A stretch of DNA of 64,000 nucleotides, from assembly GCA_027493615.1 (NCBI GenBank), contig JAOSKK010000023.1, forward strand, positions 620,001 through 684,000. The letters run 5' to 3'. A program made the translations under genes and the position numbers. The first letter of the stretch is position 1; every line of letters starts with the position of its first letter. This DNA comes from Verrucomicrobiota bacterium (GTDB lineage: Bacteria; Verrucomicrobiota; Verrucomicrobiia; Limisphaerales; J093). Under the pieces are notes generated by a model that was given only the letters and a program-made list of their open reading frames with translations, did no database searches and was not told the origin of the DNA. Below, in pieces: positions 9,180-18,503 of this stretch.

Positions 9180-12158
9180 TCAGTGGCCCCACTGCCACCA
9201 ACTCCCGTCGGGAGCCACGCCGCACCCCGAGTTTCCCGATACGCCTACGACGTTCAGTCCAGCCGCATTCGCGGCCGACTTCACATCCTTGCGACGACAA
9301 TTCGTGTCGGGGTCATCGTCAAGTCCGCAGATGATGGAGCTACAGCCAAGTGGCCACGAGAACCCGCCAAGTGTTCCCCCAGGCGAATCCCCTCCTGTGA
9401 AATGAAAGACGGCGACAAACCCCGGACACTTTACTACCAAGACAATGCAGGGTCCCGCCCCAGCACTGCCAACGTAGGAGGGAGGAGTGGTTGGAAATGG
9501 ATAAACCACGTGCGTCCCAGCACCGGGGCCGAACCCGGGCATTGGCTTGTCTGCTGGCGTCGAAACCCCAGGTATTGGGCTTAACTGATCCTGCTTGGAT
9601 TTGCAGCAATAGGGCAACAGGTACGTCCCGCCGAAAGGCCTTTTCGTGTTTGTTCCTTCTCTGCCGGGTTGTGGCGAAGGCGGGCAAATGTGAACTCCCA
9701 CGTAATACTGACCGCACTTCGGACAGATGCTGCCAATCTCGCGTCCATTCGTGTCGATCCTGCTGAGCGGGTCGTTGTAGACGGACCCGTAGAGGTTGTG
9801 GCCACCCTGTTCAGCTATTGGATCCCTGTTTGGCCACCTGCCCGTCACCGGGTTGTAGTACCGATACCCGTAGTAGAGCAGCCCGGTCTCGGCATCCGTC
9901 CACTTGGTCGAGAACCGGAAGGGCTGGGCCGCGGCCAAGGCACCGCTTACCCGCACCGGCTCCCCAAACGGGCCGTACTCGTAGCGCGCACTCACCGAGC
10001 CGTCGCTGGCCCGGGTCAAGGCCAGCACGTTTCCGTTACCGTCGTAGGCCACGAAGTGCACCCCCGTCGGCAGCGTCTGGCCGTCAAAGGTCGCCTGGTA
10101 GTTGTTCACCCAGAGCAACCCGCCCACGCCCCCGGCCCCCTCAATGGTGCCCGAGAGGTCGCTCCCCCACACGTACGTCCGCAGCCGCGCCTTGCTCGCG
10201 TTGGCGTCCAACTCCGCCACCACGTTCCACCCGTCGTAGAGGCAAATGGTGTCCCGCTGCTCCACCCAACTGCTGCCGCTGTGGGTGTAGAAGTACTTCC
10301 GAATCCGCCGCCCCTGCTGGTCGTACTCAAACAGCAGCCGCAGCCGCGAGCTCAGCGTCGGCGTCGAGGTGTCCCGCTTCATTTCCACCAGCCGGTTCTC
10401 CCCGTCCCACAAGTACGTCCAGCGCCCGTCACTGGTCAGGTTCCCGTCCGCATCGTACCCGAAGCTCTCCGTCACCGCCGGCACAAACACCTCCCCCGAC
10501 TGGCTCTGCTGCCCGCCATACTGGCTGGTCACCGTGATCGTCGGGTACTGGGCCGTCGCGTTGGGCACGCTCTGGCCGTGGTGGAAGTACTCGCCCTGCA
10601 GGACGTTGGTGCCGTACTTGGCCGTCAGCACGTCCCGGCGCAGGGCGTTGTCGTAGGACCAGTTCATGGCCAGACTTGACATAGTCCCGCCGGAGTGGCT
10701 CTCGGTCAAGGGCTGGTCGGCGTCGTTGTAGGTCCAGGTGGTGGTCACACCGCGCTTCCAGACCCGGGTCTGGAGCCGGCCCGCGGCCGTGTAGGTGTAC
10801 ACCGGCCCACCGGTGCCTTCCGTACCCGGGGGATTGCCGGTCGCAGCGTCGGGGTAGTCCTTCGAAGCCAGCCAACCCCGCTGCGGGTGGTAGTTCCAGC
10901 GGGTGGTGGCCGTAGCTGAGTTGCCGCTGAAGTTCTGCCAGGTCTTCATCGTCCGCATCCGGCCCTGCGCGTCATAGGTGTACTCGACCGGGTAGCTGCG
11001 CGACCCCCACGTCTTCTGCAGCAGACCGGTCTGGTAGTAGAGGTTCGTGCTGGCGGTGCCGTCGGGATGCTGGTAGCCGGTGGCTCGCCCCAGCGTGTCG
11101 TAGAACGTGGTCGTGACCTGCCCCGGGTCGCCCGTGCCGGACGCCGGCGTGGTAATCGTCGCCACCTGGTCGGCTTGGTTGTAGGTGTAGGTGGTTGTGC
11201 CGTTGCGCGCGTCGATCACCTGCGCGGTGCGGCCGTGGGCGTCATAGAGGTAGCTGGTCTGGCTCACCTGACCACCGCCGGAGTCTTTGCGGGTGACACT
11301 GGTGAGCCGGCCATACGAGTACGCGCTGACCTGGGAGGCGTTGTCCGGATAGGTGACGGTGACTGTGTAGTTCCCGGCGGCGTCCGGCACGGTGCGGACC
11401 GACGCTGTGATGACGGGCGTGGATTGGTCCTTGTACGCCGTTTGCCAGCTCAGGCCGTTGGTCGAGGTCTGGGTCATCGCGACCACAGACGTGGTCGAAC
11501 TGCCCTTCCAGAGCTGCCCCAGGCCGTTGTACCAGGATTGGCTCGAGGCACCGTCGGGATAGACCGTCTTGTAGCCCCGCCCAAGCATGTCCTGGTAGGT
11601 CTTGGTCCACTCGCCGGTGTCGTCGCCGTTGGCATCGAGCTTGATCTCCTTGGTGTACTCCCGCCAGATCCCGTCGTCGGTCTCGGCGCTGTACTCGTAC
11701 CGGCTTGGCTGGGTGGCTGTGCCGGTGACTTTGGCCAACTGACCGTCCTTGAAGTAGGTCTCTACGCGCGTGCCACCGTCGGGATAGGTGGTCGTTCTCA
11801 CCTTCTGGCCCTGGCCGTTGGTGGTTTCGGTGTAGGCGGTCACGCCGCCTAAGGCGTTGGTCTGGAGGGTGAGCTGACCGGCCGTGCTATACGCTCGGCG
11901 GTCGAGCGGGATCAGGTCCCCGGCCGCGTTACGGACGGAGACCCGGACGTTCCCGGCGGCGTCCAGGACGTTCGTCAGGGTGAGAGCGTGGGTGATGTCG
12001 GTCGCGCCCAGCACCCGCCCGGCGTCATCATACAAGTATTGGTGAAGGACCTTGTTCTGATGCCAGTTGACCGACCGCACCGTGCGGCCCGGCGAGGAGG
12101 AGTATCTCAAATCCAAGGCCCGCGAGACCGGCTCGATCCGCATCACGGACATCATCAC
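9180..12158 (-). CDS. RHS-repeat protein, 5'-truncated, with Cys-rich variable C terminus
   Basis: Contains many YD/RHS repeats (YLYDDAGRVLG, YLYDAHGRTAQVIDA, FGYDADGNLTSDGRWTYLWD) and the conserved RHS core end RYYNPVTGRWPNRDPIAEQG. This is followed by a unique tail of about 200 residues with CxxC (CPKCGQYY) and several further Cys, ending GSWWQWGH. RHS proteins encapsulate a C-terminal toxin or adhesive domain. The N-terminal secretion/plug region is missing: the frame opens inside repeats, and its first 30 or so codons are antisense to a brxL relic on the plus strand. The true homology starts near VNWHQNKVLHQYLYDDAG at about 12065. I treat it as a truncated gene. Confidence 0.85.
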   Translation of the reverse strand: MMMSVMRIEPVSRALDLRYSSSPGRTVRSVNWHQNKVLHQYLYDDAGRVLGATDITHALTLTNVLDAAGNVRVSVRNAAGDLIPLDRRAYSTAGQLTLQTNALGGVTAYTETTNGQGQKVRTTTYPDGGTRVETYFKDGQLAKVTGTATQPSRYEYSAETDDGIWREYTKEIKLDANGDDTGEWTKTYQDMLGRGYKTVYPDGASSQSWYNGLGQLWKGSSTTSVVAMTQTSTNGLSWQTAYKDQSTPVITASVRTVPDAAGNYTVTVTYPDNASQVSAYSYGRLTSVTRKDSGGGQVSQTSYLYDAHGRTAQVIDARNGTTTYTYNQADQVATITTPASGTGDPGQVTTTFYDTLGRATGYQHPDGTASTNLYYQTGLLQKTWGSRSYPVEYTYDAQGRMRTMKTWQNFSGNSATATTRWNYHPQRGWLASKDYPDAATGNPPGTEGTGGPVYTYTAAGRLQTRVWKRGVTTTWTYNDADQPLTESHSGGTMSSLAMNWSYDNALRRDVLTAKYGTNVLQGEYFHHGQSVPNATAQYPTITVTSQYGGQQSQSGEVFVPAVTESFGYDADGNLTSDGRWTYLWDGENRLVEMKRDTSTPTLSSRLRLLFEYDQQGRRIRKYFYTHSGSSWVEQRDTICLYDGWNVVAELDANASKARLRTYVWGSDLSGTIEGAGGVGGLLWVNNYQATFDGQTLPTGVHFVAYDGNGNVLALTRASDGSVSARYEYGPFGEPVRVSGALAAAQPFRFSTKWTDAETGLLYYGYRYYNPVTGRWPNRDPIAEQGGHNLYGSVYNDPLSRIDTNGREIGSICPKCGQYYVGVHICPPSPQPGREGTNTKRPFGGTYLLPYCCKSKQDQLSPIPGVSTPADKPMPGFGPGAGTHVVYPFPTTPPSYVGSAGAGPCIVLVVKCPGFVAVFHFTGGDSPGGTLGGFSWPLGCSSIICGLDDDPDTNCRRKDVKSAANAAGLNVVGVSGNSGCGVAPDGSWWQWGH

Positions 12159-12378
12159 GGCCCGGCTGGACGCCAGGACGGATTCCTACGTGGCCGAGCT
12201 GCCCAGCCTGCGCCTGCGCGACGTGCGGATCACGCCCGCCCTGGTTCAGCAGCATGACCGGATGCTCACGGGCGGTTTCTACGCGGAGATCGAGCTGGTC
12301 TATGATCCGCAGCATCAGCCTGGGGCCGGCCGCCCCGACGCCGCGCAACACGGACGTGGACACCGCACCCGGAAGTGA
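12067..12378 (+). pseudogene. brxL: Relic of BREX brxL (N-terminal domain)
   Basis: Reads TVRPGEEEYLKSKARETGSI then RITDIITARLDARTDSYVAE then LPSLRLRDVRITPALVQQHD and LLTGG-like MLTGGFYAEIELVYD. From memory of BrxL (Lon-like BREX protein), the N-terminal domain has the same skeleton: YV...E...KS..RE.G....ID.....L.....Y.A....L....V.I....V..H..LL.GG......+.Y. Codon third positions are G/C-rich in this frame, supporting past coding. It begins directly at the RHS breakpoint and loses frame before the ATPase domain. No other BREX gene is present. Confidence 0.6.
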
Positions 12379-12383
12379 GCACC

Positions 12384-12557
12384 ATGAAAGTCACCTCGTC
12401 CCAACTCGACCTGGTCGCCGTCCTCGTGTTGGCGGCAGTGGCCTTCCCCGCTCTGGCAACAATCCAGGATCAACCGCCTCGAGGCGCGCGCCGGGCCGGA
12501 GGCCGCGCGGGCGGTCTTCACCCGGCGGGTCGAACAGGCGGTGGGCGCGGCGGATAG
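12384..12557 (+). CDS. Small putative membrane protein, doubtful
   Basis: Starts MKVTSSQLDLVAVLVLAAVA with one hydrophobic helix after a GGAAGTGAG ribosome-site-like stretch. In a second frame a charged helix follows (RINRLEARAGPEAARAVF), so a frameshift near 12460 is likely and the real protein would be longer, to about 12600. Function unknown; it could equally belong to the eroded brxL locus. Confidence 0.35.
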   Translation: MKVTSSQLDLVAVLVLAAVAFPALATIQDQPPRGARRAGGRAGGLHPAGRTGGGRGG

Positions 12558-12687
12558 GCGACTTCCAGGCGAGCCCACCGGCATAAGCTACCGGAGCGGA
12601 AAGCTGGGAATTTCGGTTGCGCACGCCAACGTCTCGTTCTTATGGTCGGCGCCGTCGAGGATGCGATCCGCCCCATCCGAACGGCGC

Positions 12688-14568
12688 ATGAAGCCGCGAA
12701 CGAAGACCTCCCCGGCCTCCAGCCGCAAAACCAGTCGGGTCCGACCCCCGGCACGCAAGCCCGCTGCCGCCCCCGCAGCGCGTGCGCAGCCCTCTGTCGC
12801 TCCGCCAAAGCCGCCCAAGGCGAGCCAGGCGAAGCCCGCACGCCCAAAGGCCCCTCCGAAGGCCCGTCCGCAGACCAAACCAACGTCACCGGCGAAGCCG
12901 AGCGCCGCCTCCCGGCCAGCGAAGAGAACCCCTACCAAGGCGAGGCGTAGCTCCCCCGGGGGGCGGATGGCCCCGCCAAGACCCCCAAGTCCGCCACGCG
13001 CAGCCTTCCGCCTGCACCCGCACCCCCGCCGGGCACCCGGCCGCCGCCTCCCCTCCCCTCTTCCCCCGCCTCGTCCACCTCGTGGACGGTTTCCATCCCG
13101 CCCATCCTGTTGGAAGACGACGCCGAACTCGCCCCGGTCGTGTCCGGGCCGGGCCGCCGCTATGCGGCTCCCCAGTTTCCCGGACCGCCTGCGGAACCCG
13201 CGACCGAAGCGGACCTCGAACTCGAAGCGGATTACGCACTGGCGGGGCTCTGGCTCCGGGCCCGCGACCCCCACACGCTCCACGCGACGTGGGAACTCAC
13301 CCCCGCGCAGCGCGCTTCGCTGACCGGGCGGCTCTGCCTCCACCTCCGACCGGCCACGGCCCCAGCCCAGCGCTACCAGGAAATCGAGTTGCCCGCCGGG
13401 GCGAAGTCCGTCTTCGTGCCCGTCACCGACCCGGACACGGTCTATGTGGCCGAGGTGGGTTGCGCGGAGCCGGCGGGAGCCTGGCGCCGGTTAACAGAAC
13501 CCGCGGTCGCACGCACGCCACCCGAGGAAAGCACGGAAAGTGAAGCGGTGCGGTTCGTGACTGTCGAACTGGTGCCGGTCGAACCCACGGCATCGGCGAC
13601 GGAGCCACCCTCGACCGCGCTGGAACCGCCACCACCGGCGACGCCGGCGCCGATGCCGAAGCCGCCCACCGCAACTCCAGCGGCGCTCGAAGCGGTCTCC
13701 CCTCAACCGCCCTCTGCTACGTCGCCCCCAACGCCTGCCGCGCCGGCGCTCCCGCCACAACCCGGTGGTATCAGCCCCCGCCCCCTCCACCGCCGAGCCC
13801 GGTCCCGGCGGCACCTGCAATCGCGACCGAACCACGGCCTTTCCCAGTTCCGGGTCCGGTTGCCCTCCCGCAGCCGGCTGTTCCCGCTGCCCCCCTTCCG
13901 GCCCCAGTCGCAGCCTCCTCCCCCGGCGCTCCTCCCACCCGCCCCCGCCCTGGGTTTGCCTGCCGTTCCGCCGGCCCCGGCCGTGCCTCCGACACCATCC
14001 TACGGGGCGGGCGCGGTCCGGCCGCGAAGCGAGGCGGTTGCCTGCAAGGTGAGGTTCGTCGAAGAAGCCCCGCCGGTCTGGTCGGTGACGCACGCCGCCG
14101 AGCTCGAGTCGCTCCTGGCGGAGGCTTTGGGCCTGCCCAGTTCGGTGAGTTTGTTGCCGCCACGGGAAGGGCGCCCCGGCGGCGTCGCCGGCCCGCAACC
14201 CCCGGCCCCGCCCGGCCCGCCAAGCCTTTGGTCCAGCGAAGCCGCCCCCTCCACCGGCTCCGCCACCGCCGGGCTTCTGGTTCAACGTCAACGCGGAACT
14301 GATCGTGTATGGGGCGACCGAGCCGGATGCCCACGTCACCATCGATGGCGAACCGATCCCGCTGCGACCCGACGGGTCCTTCACCCTCCGGTTTGCGCTG
14401 CCGGATGGCGATTATGCGCTGCGGGCGAAGGCCGTGTCCGTCCGCGGTGATGATGCCCGGGTGGCCCGGCTCGCCTTCCGTCGCCGCACGGCGTACCGCG
14501 GCGAAGTGGGACCGCATCCAACCAGCCCGGCGTTGACGGCGCCGCCGGCCGAGCAACGGGCTCGCTGA
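12688..14568 (+). CDS. DUF4912-domain protein with Lys/Pro/Ala-rich linker, several frameshifts
   Basis: The N terminus MKPRTKTSPASSRKTSRVRP is basic and Ala/Lys/Pro-rich. After a frame change near 12960 comes the DUF4912 core: LWLRARDPHTLHATWELTP, LCLHLRPATAPAQRYQEIEL, VFVPVTDPDTVYVAEVGC. A long proline-rich linker follows, with at least two more frame changes. The C terminus FWFNVNAELIVYGATEPDAH and DGSFTLRFALPDGDYALRAK is an Ig-like beta domain. DUF4912 proteins occur beside alpha-glucan enzymes, and here a GH57 gene follows 40 bases downstream. The frame breaks look like indels in G/C-rich runs. Confidence 0.65.
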
Positions 14569-14608
14569 ACGCACCGCGAGCCGGCCGTTCCGCGATCCGT
14601 CTCTGACC

Positions 14609-16190
14609 ATGACAGGCCATTTCGCCCTGATTCTCCACGCGCACCTGCCGTTCGTTCGCCACCCGGAACACGAACGGTTCCTCGAGGAAAGCTGGTTCTT
14701 CGAGGCGCTCACCGAGTGTTACCTGCCGCTGCTCGAACGGCTCCAGGCCTGGGAACGCGACCGGCTCAATGCCCGGTTGACCCTCGTGCTGTCCCCCACG
14801 CTTGGGGCCATGCTGCTCGATCCGCTCCTCACGGCCCGCTACGAAGGGCGGCTGGCCGGCCTGATCGAGTTGGCCGAGCGCGAGGTGATCCGCACCCGGT
14901 GGGAGCCCGCCCGACGCCGCCTCGCCGAGCATTACCGCGAGCGTTGGCGCACGCTGCGACAGCTCTGGCTCGAGGCGGACCGCAATCTGGTCCGGGCCTT
15001 CGGTCAGCTCCAGGAGCGGCGCCGGATCGAGATCATCCCTTGCGCCGCCACCCATGCCGTCCTGCCGCTCATGGCGGATCACCGGCCTTCGGTCCGTGGC
15101 CAGGTCCTCACCGCCCGCGATTTCCACCGCGCCTGCTTCGGCGTCGACCCGGTCGGCTTCTGGCTGCCCGAGTGCGCTTACGATCCGGCCGTTGAACCCG
15201 TCCTGCTCGAAACCAATCTGCGCTGGTTCATTCTCGAGACGCATGGCCTGCTCAACGGCAGCCCCCGACCCCGCTTCGGTGTCTACGCCCCGGTGTTCAC
15301 CCCGACCGGCCTGGCCGCCTTCGCCCGCGATCCCGACACCGCCCGTCAGGTCTGGAGCCGGCAAGGAGGATTCCCGGGGACCCGCACTACCGCGATTTCT
15401 ATCGGGACGCGGGCTACGACCTCGAGTTTGAGTACATCCGGCCCTACCTGCCCACCCCGGACCAACGCGGTTTCACCGGCCTCAAGTACCACCGCATCAC
15501 CGGTCCGGAGGGTGCCACCGAGCTTTACGAGCCCGACGCAGCGCTCCGCGTGGCCCGGTCCCAGGCACGGCATTTCTTCGAGGTCCACCGCGGTCGCCTT
15601 CAGCGCCTCGCCGGGTTCATGGAGCGCCCGCCCCTCATCGTCGCCCCCGTACGATGCTGAACTCTTCGGACATTGGTGGTACGAAGGCCTTGATTTCCTC
15701 GATGCTTTCGTCCGGGAAACGACCGGGACCCCGGAGTCGTTCGCCTTCAGCACGCCTTTCGGACTACCTGGCCCAGCACGCCACCCATCAACTCGTGCAG
15801 CCGGCCGCCTCGAGCTGGGGCGAAGGCGGTCACCTGGCCGTGTGGCTCAACGAGAAGAATGAGTGGATCCAACGCCACCTTGCCGTGGCGCAGCGGCGGA
15901 TGGCGGAACTGGCCAACCGTTGGCCCCCGGCGCACGGCGTTGACTTGCGCGCCCGTCAGCAGGCCGCCCGCGAACTGCTCCTCGCCCAGTCCAGCGACTG
16001 GCCCTTCATCCTGCACACCGGCACCAGCCCGGGTTACGCCCGGCGGCGGCTCCGTGAGCACCTCCTCCGCTTCAGTGCCCTCCACCGCCAAATCACGCAG
16101 GAGGCCGTGGACGAAACGTGGCTCGGACAGATTGAGTCGCTCGATCCGCTGTTCCCCCAGATCAACCTCGATTACTGGCGCGAAGAATAG
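14609..16190 (+). CDS. GH57 family glucan hydrolase/branching enzyme, three frameshifts
   Basis: The N-terminal GH57 motif HLPFVRHPE is present in FALILHAHLPFVRHPEHERF, and later motifs are GFWLPECAYDP (GH57 catalytic region, Glu) and LIVAP-YDAELFGHWWYEGLDF (conserved Asp). The C-terminal helical domain reads SSWGEGGHLAVWLNEKNEWI and DWPFILHTGTSPGYA. This matches the DUF1957-containing 1,4-alpha-glucan branching type. Frames change near 15365, 15650 and 15765; the spliced product would be about 527 residues, normal for the family. Paired with the DUF4912 gene, it suggests glycogen-type storage metabolism. Confidence 0.85.
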
Positions 16191-16239
16191 GCTTGCCCCA
16201 CCCCGCCACTCCGCCTATTCGGCCTGCATGCACGCACCA

Positions 16240-16992
16240 ATGAAAGCCATCCGCTCGCTCTGCCTCGTGGCCATGGCCTGCGTCCTCGGCCGGGCCACCT
16301 CCTCGTCCGCCTGCGCCGCCGACAACCCGCCGCCACTCCGCGTCCTGGTCGTCACCGGCGGCCACGATTACGAAACCAACCAGTTCCGCCAGATGTTCGC
16401 CGCCCTCGGCGGCTTGACCGTCACCCATGCCACGCATCCCGACGCCCACGCCTGGCTCGCCGCCGACCGCGCCTCCGCCTGGGACGTCCTGGTCCTTTAC
16501 GACATGTGGCAGCCCATCTCCGAGCAGGCCAAGGCCGATTTCCTTGCCCGGCTTGCCGAAGGCAAGGGCCTCGTCGTCACCCACCACGCCATCGCCAATT
16601 ACCAGAACTGGCCCGAGTACGAACGCATCATCGGTGCCAGGTATTACCTCGAACCCACCGTCCGCGACGGCGTGGCCAAGGCCCGCTCCCAGTGGCTTCA
16701 CGACGTCAAGTTCCGCGTCCACGTCGCCGACCCCACCCACCCCGTGACCCGCGGCCTCGCCGACTTCGACATCCACGACGAAACCTACAACCTCTTCGAC
16801 GTCCACCCGGACGTGACCGTGCTGCTCACCACCACCGAGGCTACCAGCGGCCCGAAGCTGGCCTGGGCCAAAACCTACGGCCCGGCTCGCGTCGTCTTCC
16901 TGCAGCTCGGCCACGACCACTTCGCCTACGAGAACCCGGCCTACCGCCAGTTCCTCGGCAACGCCATTCGTTGGGTCGCCCGCCGCCCGTGA
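16240..16992 (+). CDS. ThuA-like domain protein, probably secreted
   Basis: About 250 residues. A signal peptide (MKAIRSLCLVAMACVLGRAT) ends near ACAADN. The ThuA-like glutamine-amidotransferase fold follows: VLVVTGGHDYETNQF, VLVLYDMWQ, GLVVTHHAIANYQNWPEYE, DETYNLFDVHPDV and VFLQLGHDHFAYENPAY. ThuA-like proteins are common in Verrucomicrobia/Planctomycetes and are linked to sugar metabolism; substrates are mostly unknown. An alternative start 12 bases upstream adds MHAP. Confidence 0.88.
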   Translation: MKAIRSLCLVAMACVLGRATSSSACAADNPPPLRVLVVTGGHDYETNQFRQMFAALGGLTVTHATHPDAHAWLAADRASAWDVLVLYDMWQPISEQAKADFLARLAEGKGLVVTHHAIANYQNWPEYERIIGARYYLEPTVRDGVAKARSQWLHDVKFRVHVADPTHPVTRGLADFDIHDETYNLFDVHPDVTVLLTTTEATSGPKLAWAKTYGPARVVFLQLGHDHFAYENPAYRQFLGNAIRWVARRP

Positions 16993-17017
16993 CGCACCCC
17001 CGCCGCCCCCTGTCCCC

Positions 17018-17784
17018 ATGCCTCCCCTGCGGCTGAAAGTCATCGCCTGCGAAATCGCCCTCCGCGAGATCTGCTTCACTGCCGCCCGCAGCCCCAGCGT
17101 GGTGGACCTCGACTTCCTCCCTCAGGGCTTGCATGACACCCCGGGACAGGGACGCGACGAGATCCAACGACGCGTCGACGCGGTGCCCGCCGCCAAGTAC
17201 GACGCCATCCTCATCGGCTACGGCCTGTGCAGCAGCATCCTCAGGACCTGCGCGCCCCGCACACCCGCTTGATCATCCCCCGCGCCCACGACTGCATCAC
17301 GTTCTTCCTCGGTTCCAAAGAGCGCTACCAACAGTGCTTCTCCGCCCGCCCCGGCACCTACTACTTCACGTCCGGCTGGCTCGAAGTCCCGAAACGCCGC
17401 GCCGCCGAGGCCAGTGCCGGCCATGGCACCTTCCTCCCCGCCCGCACCCTGTCCGTCGCCAGCGAGGAGTACCAACGCTGGGTCGAGAAGTTCGGCGAAG
17501 ACCAGGCCCGCTACCTGCTCGAGGTCATGGGCGACTGGGCCAACCATTATACCCACGGCACCCTCATCGACTTCGACTTCACCCGCCCTCTCGACTGCCA
17601 GGCCGAAGTCCAGCGCATCTGCCGCGAGAAAGGTTGGCAGTTCGAAGCCCTCCCCGGTGACCTCGGCCTGCTCCAGCGCTGGCTCGATGGCCCCTGGCCC
17701 GACGAGCAGTTCCTCATCGTCGCCCCCGGCCAGAAGGTGGTGCCGAGCTTCGATGACCAGATCATCACGAGTGCCCCGGCCTGA
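17018..17784 (+). CDS. DUF1638 protein, one frameshift
   Basis: Begins MPPLRLKVIACEIALREICF and contains YDAILIGYGLCSS, then in a second frame (from about 17240) RLIIPRAHDCITFFLGSKER, GTYYFTSGWLEVP, and ends PSFDDQIITSAPA. DUF1638 proteins show this ACE..., GYGLC, P+AHDCIT..LGS+..Y, YY.T.GW pattern. They are of unknown biochemical function, with conserved Cys residues that may bind metal or a corrinoid. The two halves join precisely if one base is restored. Confidence 0.8.
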
Positions 17785-17820
17785 CCCAGCGCCCCGCGTG
17801 AGGGCTCAGTGCCTCGACGC

Positions 17821-18503
17821 ATGAGCATTCACGACCTCTACGCGCGCATCTTTCGCCTCTGGCGCGCCCGCCGTTTCGCCCTCTTCGTCCGCACCCTCCA
17901 ACCCCGCCTCACCGATCACCTGCTCGACGTGGGCGGATACCCGTGGGGCTGGGCCGAGGTCCCCCGCCTGGTCGCGCGCATCGACACCCTGAACCTCGCC
18001 CCCGTGCCCTGGCAGCCCGTCGTCCCTCCCGCCAACGAAATCCAGGTGCTCGTGGGCGACGGTCGCCGACTCCCGTTCGCTGACGGCACCTACGACATCG
18101 TGTACTCGAACTCCGTCATCGAGCACGTGGGCAGCTACGCCGATCAACAGGCCTTCGCCGCCGAACTCCGCCGCGTGGGGCGCGCCCTCTGGTGTCAGCC
18201 CCCGCCCGCGAGTTTTTCCTCGAGCCCCACTACCTGGCCCCCTTCGTGCACTGGCTGCCGCGCCCGCTCCAGAAACGCCTGGTTCGCTGGCTCACCCCGT
18301 GGGGTTGGCTCACCCGTCCCTCTCCGGCCGAGGTGGCCCGGACCGTCGAGGAGATCCGCCTGCTCAGCCTCGCCGAGATGCGGGCGCTGTTTCCAGACTG
18401 CGAGATCCTGTGCGAGCGGTTCCTCGGCCTCGCCACCAAGAGCTACATCGCCGTCCGTCGCGATGCCGACCCGCCGCCTGCCGAGCGTTGCGTCGCGCCG
18501 TGA
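17821..18503 (+). CDS. Class I SAM-dependent methyltransferase, one frameshift
   Basis: MSIHDLYARIFRLWRARRFA, then a SAM-binding motif LLDVGGYPWGW, acidic loop IDTLNLAP, and VGDGRRLPFADGTYDIVYSN followed by SVIEHVGS, typical of UbiE/COQ5-like methyltransferases. Near 18190 the frame changes and continues PAREFFLEPHYLAPFVHWLP to VRRDADPPPAERCVAP. Substrate unknown. Its 3' end overlaps the open frame of terC on the other strand. Confidence 0.78.
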
